From JBQTHI01 sp052390035 (GTDB lineage Bacteria > Actinomycetota > Acidimicrobiia > Spongiisociales > ZC4RG35), in assembly GCA_052390035.1 (NCBI GenBank), contig JBQTHI010000070.1, forward strand, positions 1-25,830: DNA of 25,830 bases, in the 5' to 3' direction. A program made the translations under genes and the position numbers. The notes below the pieces were generated by a model. The model did no database searches. It was given only the letters and a program-made list of their open reading frames with translations, and was not told where the DNA came from. The first letter of the stretch is position 1; each line of letters begins with the position of its first letter. Shown piece after piece: positions 21,746 to 25,830 of this stretch.

Positions 21746-23606
21746 GCTCCGGCCTTCGGAAGGCAAGCCCACCGAGCCCAATGCCGGTGAACGCAGGGCC
21801 GGTGAACGCAGGGCCCGGCGTCGTCCCTTCTGGATAGCGCTCGGGCTTCTTGCCGGATTGCTGGTTTACGCCTACGGCTTCTCGGTGACCGATGTCAACC
21901 TCGACCAAATCCGCTCGGAGACCAGGCGCCAGGGCCTGGTTCGAATCATGCGGGCCCTTGCCCGCCCCGAGCTAATCGAATACGACCAGGCCGAAACCGC
22001 CACCGATGTGGCGGTGATGGTTCCCTGCGATGAGTCGCCGCTGGGCGGCGGGTCGACCGACGGCCGCCGCCTGGTCATGACCCCTGGCTGTGCCGAGCCG
22101 CGGGCGATGGTGACGGTGGAAGGATTCGGCCTCTCTCCCAACCAGGACATCCGGTTGTATTTCATACCCGCCTCCCAGGTCGAGCTGCGCCTAGGTGAGG
22201 TGCGGACCGATGGATCCGGCAATTTCACTACCGAGGTCAGGCTCCCAAGTCGACCGGATGTGGTTGCTCAAACTATCCGAGCGGTCAGCACCGAACCGGT
22301 CGGTGAGCCGCGGTTTACCCAGACCGCCGGGGACACGCTGGAGAAGATCATCGAGACGGTATTCCTGGCGCTGATCGCCACCACCTTCGCCACTCTGTTG
22401 GCAATCCCACTCTCCTTCTTTGCCGCTCGAAACCTCATGAAGGACATCACCAGCCCGCTGGTGAACGTCTCACTGGCGCTGATCGCCGCCCCTCTCGGAG
22501 TCGCGCTCGGCGTGCTGGCGGCCAGGGGTGCAGAGGGCGTGGCTGCCACCCTCGCCGGCAATGCCATCGCCACCGCGCTCGGACTGATGCTGGTACCTGC
22601 CTTCTCCTCGTGGCTGGTCAGAAGGAGTCTGCCCCCGGATGAGACGGTTCGGCCCAATGTGGCAACGCGGTTGACAAGAGCGGGACTGCTGGTGATCGCC
22701 GGGCTGGGGGGAATACTGGTGCTCTATCTGGCCGCCGACCTCCTTCAAATCGGTGGTACCTGGTCGTCCGATATTCTCGGCGTCTTCGGCTTTCTCGGTT
22801 CGTTCTTCGCCACCGTCGGCGAATTACTCGAATTTGGCATTGTCGTGATCACGGCCATTTTCGGGAGCGGTCTCCTGGTGGTGGTGGCCAACCGCGCCGG
22901 ACATGCCCTTCGACGCCACCTCTCCAACGGGGCGATCCGCCTGCTCAACGTTCCTCTGGCGATGGTGGCCGGAGCGGTGGCGACGGTCCTGTTCGCCAGA
23001 GGTGTGGCGTGGTTCTATGAGTGGACCGATCCGGTCCGAACATTATGGATACCGGCCGTCGCCGGCGCCATGATCGGCCTGCTCTTCATGCTTCGTTCCA
23101 TCCGACGCGACACCATCCGCTCCGGACTGGGGATCTACTACGCCTCTCGCACCATTTTCAACGTTTTACGAGCCATCGAACCTCTGATCATGGCGATCGT
23201 CTTTGTGGTCTGGGTCGGAATCGGTCCCTTTGCCGGTGCGCTGGCGTTGGCCCTCCACACCATCGCAGCCCTGGCCAAGCTCTATTCCGAGCAGGTGGAG
23301 AGCATCGCCCCCGGACCGCTGGAGGCGGTGCGAGCCACTGGAGCCAACCGCCTCCAGAATGTGGTCTATGCGGTCGTACCCCAAATCATTCCCCCGTACA
23401 TTTCGTTCACCATGTACCGCTGGGATATCAACGTCCGGATGTCGACGATCATCGGGTTCGTCGGTGGGGGAGGGATCGGGTTCCTGCTCCAGCAAAACAT
23501 CAACCTGCTCAATTACCGGGCGGCGGCAGCCCAGATCGTCGCAATCGCGGTGGTGGTGGCCGCGATGGACTGGCTCAGTTCGAGGATTCGTGAGCGGTAC
23601 GTCTGA
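21738..23606 (+). CDS. phnE: PhnE-like permease, strongly enlarged
   Basis: TTG 21738, with AGAGG nine bases upstream, gives 622 residues; ordinary PhnE has about 260-290. After a basic N-terminus and one helix (31-48) comes an extracytoplasmic segment (about 50-195) with a beta-rich part starting MVTVEGFGLSPNQDIRLYFI. The permease core begins near 200 (TLEKIIETVFLALIATTFAT, then PLSFFAARNL, the normal PhnE string). Instead of the usual short link, about 230 residues with roughly five extra helices follow (235-465). The core then resumes with TIFNVLRAIEPLIMAIVFVV, GIGPFAGALALALHTI and the EAA loop EQVESIAPGPLEAVRATGAN, ending YRAAAAQIVAIAVVVAAMDW. The core halves match PhnE clearly. The inserted parts have no recognised function. 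It overlaps phnC by 8 bp and the dGTPase-like gene by 17 bp. Confidence 0.9.
   Translation: MDELRPSEGKPTEPNAGERRAGERRARRRPFWIALGLLAGLLVYAYGFSVTDVNLDQIRSETRRQGLVRIMRALARPELIEYDQAETATDVAVMVPCDESPLGGGSTDGRRLVMTPGCAEPRAMVTVEGFGLSPNQDIRLYFIPASQVELRLGEVRTDGSGNFTTEVRLPSRPDVVAQTIRAVSTEPVGEPRFTQTAGDTLEKIIETVFLALIATTFATLLAIPLSFFAARNLMKDITSPLVNVSLALIAAPLGVALGVLAARGAEGVAATLAGNAIATALGLMLVPAFSSWLVRRSLPPDETVRPNVATRLTRAGLLVIAGLGGILVLYLAADLLQIGGTWSSDILGVFGFLGSFFATVGELLEFGIVVITAIFGSGLLVVVANRAGHALRRHLSNGAIRLLNVPLAMVAGAVATVLFARGVAWFYEWTDPVRTLWIPAVAGAMIGLLFMLRSIRRDTIRSGLGIYYASRTIFNVLRAIEPLIMAIVFVVWVGIGPFAGALALALHTIAALAKLYSEQVESIAPGPLEAVRATGANRLQNVVYAVVPQIIPPYISFTMYRWDINVRMSTIIGFVGGGGIGFLLQQNINLLNYRAAAAQIVAIAVVVAAMDWLSSRIRERYV
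21783..21812 (+). repeat. Tandem 15 bp duplication in the phnE 5' region
   Basis: GCCGGTGAACGCAGG occurs twice back to back (21783-21797, 21798-21812) and encodes AGERRAGERR in the basic cytoplasmic N-terminus. The unit is a multiple of three, so copy number can vary without breaking the frame. Confidence 0.8.
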
Positions 23607-24609
23607 GCCGCCTCCGTTTCGGCTACGGCTGCGCGAAGATCGGGAGGGCCTGGAGGCCGAGTGGTTGTCGCCGGCGGCCAGCAAGTCGTCTTTGAGCCGG
23701 GGCCGAGCGAGCCCCGAACCTCAAGACGAATACCGGACGGCATTCGAACGTGACCGCGACCGGATCATCCACACCAAAGCCTTCAGGCGGCTCAAACACA
23801 AGACCCAGGTCTTCATCAACCCGGAGGGAGACCACTTCGTCACCCGGCTCACCCACACCGTCCAGGTAACCCAGATCGGCCGATCGATCGCCGTCGCGTT
23901 GGGCCTCAATGGGGACCTTACCGAGGCGATCTGCCTCGGCCACGACGTCGGACACTCTCCGTTTGGCCACACCGGTGAAGAGGCCCTAGCCCCATACGCT
24001 GGGGGCCTCTGGCTCCATTCGGCTCACAGTGTCAGAGTGTTGTCGATCCTCGAGCCGCAGAACCTGACCTGGGAGGTACTCGACGGAATACGGGCTCACT
24101 CCTGGCGGGTCGACCCGCCCCCCACCACGGCGGAGGGATTGGTCTGCCGCTACGCCGACCGCATCGCCTATCTCACTCATGATGTGGCCGACGCCCTTCG
24201 GGCCGGGATCCTTGTCCTGTCGGACGTGCCTTCCCCTGCCCTCCACCGGTTCGGTTCGACCAGCCGGGAGTGGATCAACCAGATGATCCGGGCGGTGGTC
24301 GACAGCACTATCAGAACCGGTCAGGTCGGCATGGACGAAGAAACCCTTTCGGTGATGAACCACCTGAGAGAGTTCATGTTCACCAACGTGTACCTGCGGG
24401 AGGAGGCGGAAACCCAGAAGGCCAGGGCCATCAACGTCATCACCAACCTGATCGACTACTTCATTCATCACCCGACGGAGGTGCCCCCATCGACCACCGT
24501 CCCTTCGGCGGATCCGGTGACCGCGGCGATCGACTTCGTGGCGGGCATGACGGACCGATATGCCATCACTACCCACGATCAATTGTTCCGGCCCAGCCTG
24601 TTCGACTGA
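23590..24609 (+). CDS. dgt: dGTP triphosphohydrolase-like HD-domain protein
   Basis: GTG 23590 lies 17 bp inside the end of phnE with GAGG four bases upstream; the product has 339 residues. The N-terminus has DEYRTAFERDRDRIIHTKAFRRLKHKTQV in pieces typical of Dgt proteins. HD-domain metal ligands are His89 (TRLTHTVQVTQIGRSIA), His118-Asp119 (CLGHDVGHSPFGHTGE) and Asp190 (CRYADRIAYLTHD). The family hydrolyses dGTP or other dNTPs to the nucleoside and triphosphate. Where DNA-replication context is usual in actinobacteria (next to dnaG), here the gene is the last of the phnDCE unit. The frame continues upstream into phnE but that part is not Dgt-like. The HD fold and family are firm, substrate specificity is not. 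Confidence 0.93.
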   Translation: MSGTSEPPPFRLRLREDREGLEAEWLSPAASKSSLSRGRASPEPQDEYRTAFERDRDRIIHTKAFRRLKHKTQVFINPEGDHFVTRLTHTVQVTQIGRSIAVALGLNGDLTEAICLGHDVGHSPFGHTGEEALAPYAGGLWLHSAHSVRVLSILEPQNLTWEVLDGIRAHSWRVDPPPTTAEGLVCRYADRIAYLTHDVADALRAGILVLSDVPSPALHRFGSTSREWINQMIRAVVDSTIRTGQVGMDEETLSVMNHLREFMFTNVYLREEAETQKARAINVITNLIDYFIHHPTEVPPSTTVPSADPVTAAIDFVAGMTDRYAITTHDQLFRPSLFD

Positions 24610-24643
24610 AGACTGAGACTGCCCGCTAGGAGAACCACCTGAC

Positions 24644-25300
24644 ATGGCGACTCATCGGGGCGGCAGCAAGGAAAGGCCGGCACTCTTCTTCGACACCGCG
24701 GCAGATTTTCGGCGCTGGCTGGCCAAGAACCATGCCACCGAGGCGGAATTGTGGATGGGCCTTTACAAGAAACACGTGCCTGCTCGGGGCCTCACCTGGG
24801 AAGCGGCCGTTGAAGAGGCGCTGTGCTACGGGTGGATCGACTCCCAAGCCCAGCGAATCGATGAGGACGCCGTGCGCCAACGGTGGACCCCCCGCCGCCC
24901 TGGCAGCACCTGGAGCAACATCAACATCGCCCTGGTTGACAGACTCATTGCCGAAGGGCGGATGCACCCCGCCGGCCTCGAAGCCTATCAACGGCGTCGG
25001 GTAGACCGATCGGGCACTTACGCCTACGAGCAACCAGGCGAGCTTCGATTGCCGGAGGAGTTCTGGGCACTACTCCGGGCCTCCAAGAAGGCGGCCGCTT
25101 TTTGGGAAGCGGCCACTCCCAGTTACCAGAAAACTTGTGTGAGCTGGGTCATGGCCGCCAAACACCAATCCACCCGGGAGAAACGGATGCTCCAACTGAT
25201 CGAAGATTCGGCGGCGGGATGCCTCACTCCGACTCAGCGATATGGAGCAACGCCAAAGTGGGTGGATCGGGCAGCGGCAGCGGCCCGAGACGCTGGTTGA
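24644..25300 (+). CDS. YdeI/OmpD-associated family protein
   Basis: The 218-residue protein has the family's strings: FDTAADFRRWLAKNHATEAE, WMGLYKKHVP, AVEEALCYGWIDSQAQRIDED, RQRWTPRRPGSTWSNINIAL and LIAEGRMHPAGLEAY. The C-terminal half (FWALLRASKKAAAFWEAATP, then WVMAAKHQSTREKRM) matches the bacteriocin-protection YdeI-like proteins common in soil bacteria, whose biochemical role is not known. AGGAG lies 12 bases before the ATG, slightly far. It is 34 bp downstream of the dGTPase-like gene and could be in the same transcript. It is convergent with the thiolase gene. Confidence 0.88.
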   Translation: MATHRGGSKERPALFFDTAADFRRWLAKNHATEAELWMGLYKKHVPARGLTWEAAVEEALCYGWIDSQAQRIDEDAVRQRWTPRRPGSTWSNINIALVDRLIAEGRMHPAGLEAYQRRRVDRSGTYAYEQPGELRLPEEFWALLRASKKAAAFWEAATPSYQKTCVSWVMAAKHQSTREKRMLQLIEDSAAGCLTPTQRYGATPKWVDRAAAAARDAG

Positions 25301-25324
25301 TGGCCGGTCAGATCAACTTTGGGC

Positions 25325-25830
25325 TCAGGTCAACTCGACGGAGGTGACGGTTCCTCCCCCGGTGCCGTGGCAAATGGCGGCGAGGCCGGCCGAGAATTGA
25401 CCGTGACGGAGAGCGTGGATGAGGGTCACCAGGATCCGGGCACCCGAACATCCGATGGGATGGCCAAGGGCGATGGCCCCTCCGTTGACGTTCAACCGGT
25501 TGAATGGCACGTCGAGCTTGCGGCTGAAAAGGATGTTGTTGAGGGCGAAGGCCTCGTTGTTTTCAAAGAGGTCGTAATCGCTGATCGTCTTCCCCTGCCT
25601 TTTCAGCAGCTTTTCCACCGCCGGAATTGGGGCCTCGGGAAACCGGTAGGGCTCACCCGCTGCCCACGCCGAGCCGGTGATCCGCCCCAGCGGAGAGAGC
25701 CGGCGCTCGGTGGTCGCTCGCTCCGAGGCGAGCACCAGCGCCGCCGCCCCGTCTGAGATCTGGGATGAGTTGCCGGCGGTGAGCACCCCGCCGAACGCCG
25801 GCCGCAATCCTGCGAGGGCATCGGCGGTGG
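25325..25830 (-). CDS. Thiolase (acetyl-CoA C-acyltransferase), C-terminal part
   Basis: The frame is open to the window edge, so only the last 168 codons are present. They read TADALAGLRPAF, LTAGNSSQISDGAAALVLAS, DLFENNEAFAL, then NVNGGAIALGHPIGCSGARI with the catalytic His, and CHGTGGGTVTSVEL with the second active-site Cys. This is the C-terminal domain of a degradative or biosynthetic thiolase, which cleaves or forms 3-ketoacyl-CoA. The nucleophilic Cys of the N-terminal domain is outside the window. An apparent start at 25807 is an internal Leu (TTG) codon. Confidence 0.95.
   Translation of the reverse strand, partial: TADALAGLRPAFGGVLTAGNSSQISDGAAALVLASERATTERRLSPLGRITGSAWAAGEPYRFPEAPIPAVEKLLKRQGKTISDYDLFENNEAFALNNILFSRKLDVPFNRLNVNGGAIALGHPIGCSGARILVTLIHALRHGQFSAGLAAICHGTGGGTVTSVELT

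Overview
The window is GC-rich bacterial chromosome, densely packed with short intergenic gaps and many 1-25 bp gene overlaps. The gene set suggests an uncultivated Actinobacteriota, possibly the class Acidimicrobiia: a SigG-type ECF sigma factor with a SnoaL tail, a GabD1-type dehydrogenase, class II fructose bisphosphatase, a small putative acyl-CoA carboxylase epsilon-like protein beside methylmalonyl-CoA epimerase, and -10 boxes placed for leaderless transcripts. The phylum is an inference from gene content. No CRISPR array, transposase, integrase, phage gene, rRNA or tRNA was found.

Left part (1-4280): the tail of a probable membrane protein and a decayed fragment of a dihydrofolate-reductase-family gene. 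Then, on the minus strand, a DHA2 efflux pump followed by an ECF sigma factor preceded by a possible 13-codon leader. A small cupin-like gene is divergent from the pump, followed by a secreted CAP-domain protein. Between 268 and 456 I see no gene. Next (4273-6515) come aspartate semialdehyde dehydrogenase and aspartate kinase, overlapping by 4 bp; the kinase carries a well-formed internal start matching the known beta-subunit arrangement.

Middle part (6633-14286): a membrane-anchored cyclophilin, a PHP phosphoesterase and a MurJ lipid II flippase gene interrupted by one in-frame TAA; then on the minus strand methylmalonyl-CoA epimerase and a small epsilon-like protein; then glpX, a nitroreductase, a HAD phosphatase (minus) and a succinate-semialdehyde dehydrogenase. 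The divergent HAD/dehydrogenase gap holds a 48 bp dyad built from two copies of a palindromic motif that also occurs upstream of lysC.

Right part (14297-25830): dnaX-recR on the minus strand, overlapping by 1 bp and lacking the usual ybaB between them; a two-gene ABC exporter; then a same-strand run of a 5'(3')-deoxyribonucleotidase-like HAD gene, phnD, phnC, phnE and a dGTPase-like HD hydrolase. PhnE is more than twice the usual length, with an extracytoplasmic domain and about 200 extra membrane residues. A perfect 19 bp hairpin with terminator character separates phnD from phnC, and a perfect 14 bp hairpin precedes the nucleotidase. A YdeI-family gene and the 3' part of a thiolase gene (minus) close the window. 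The most promising unit for new biology is the nucleotidase / PhnDCE / dGTPase cluster: a phosphonate-type importer of unusual build flanked by two nucleotide-dephosphorylating enzymes.
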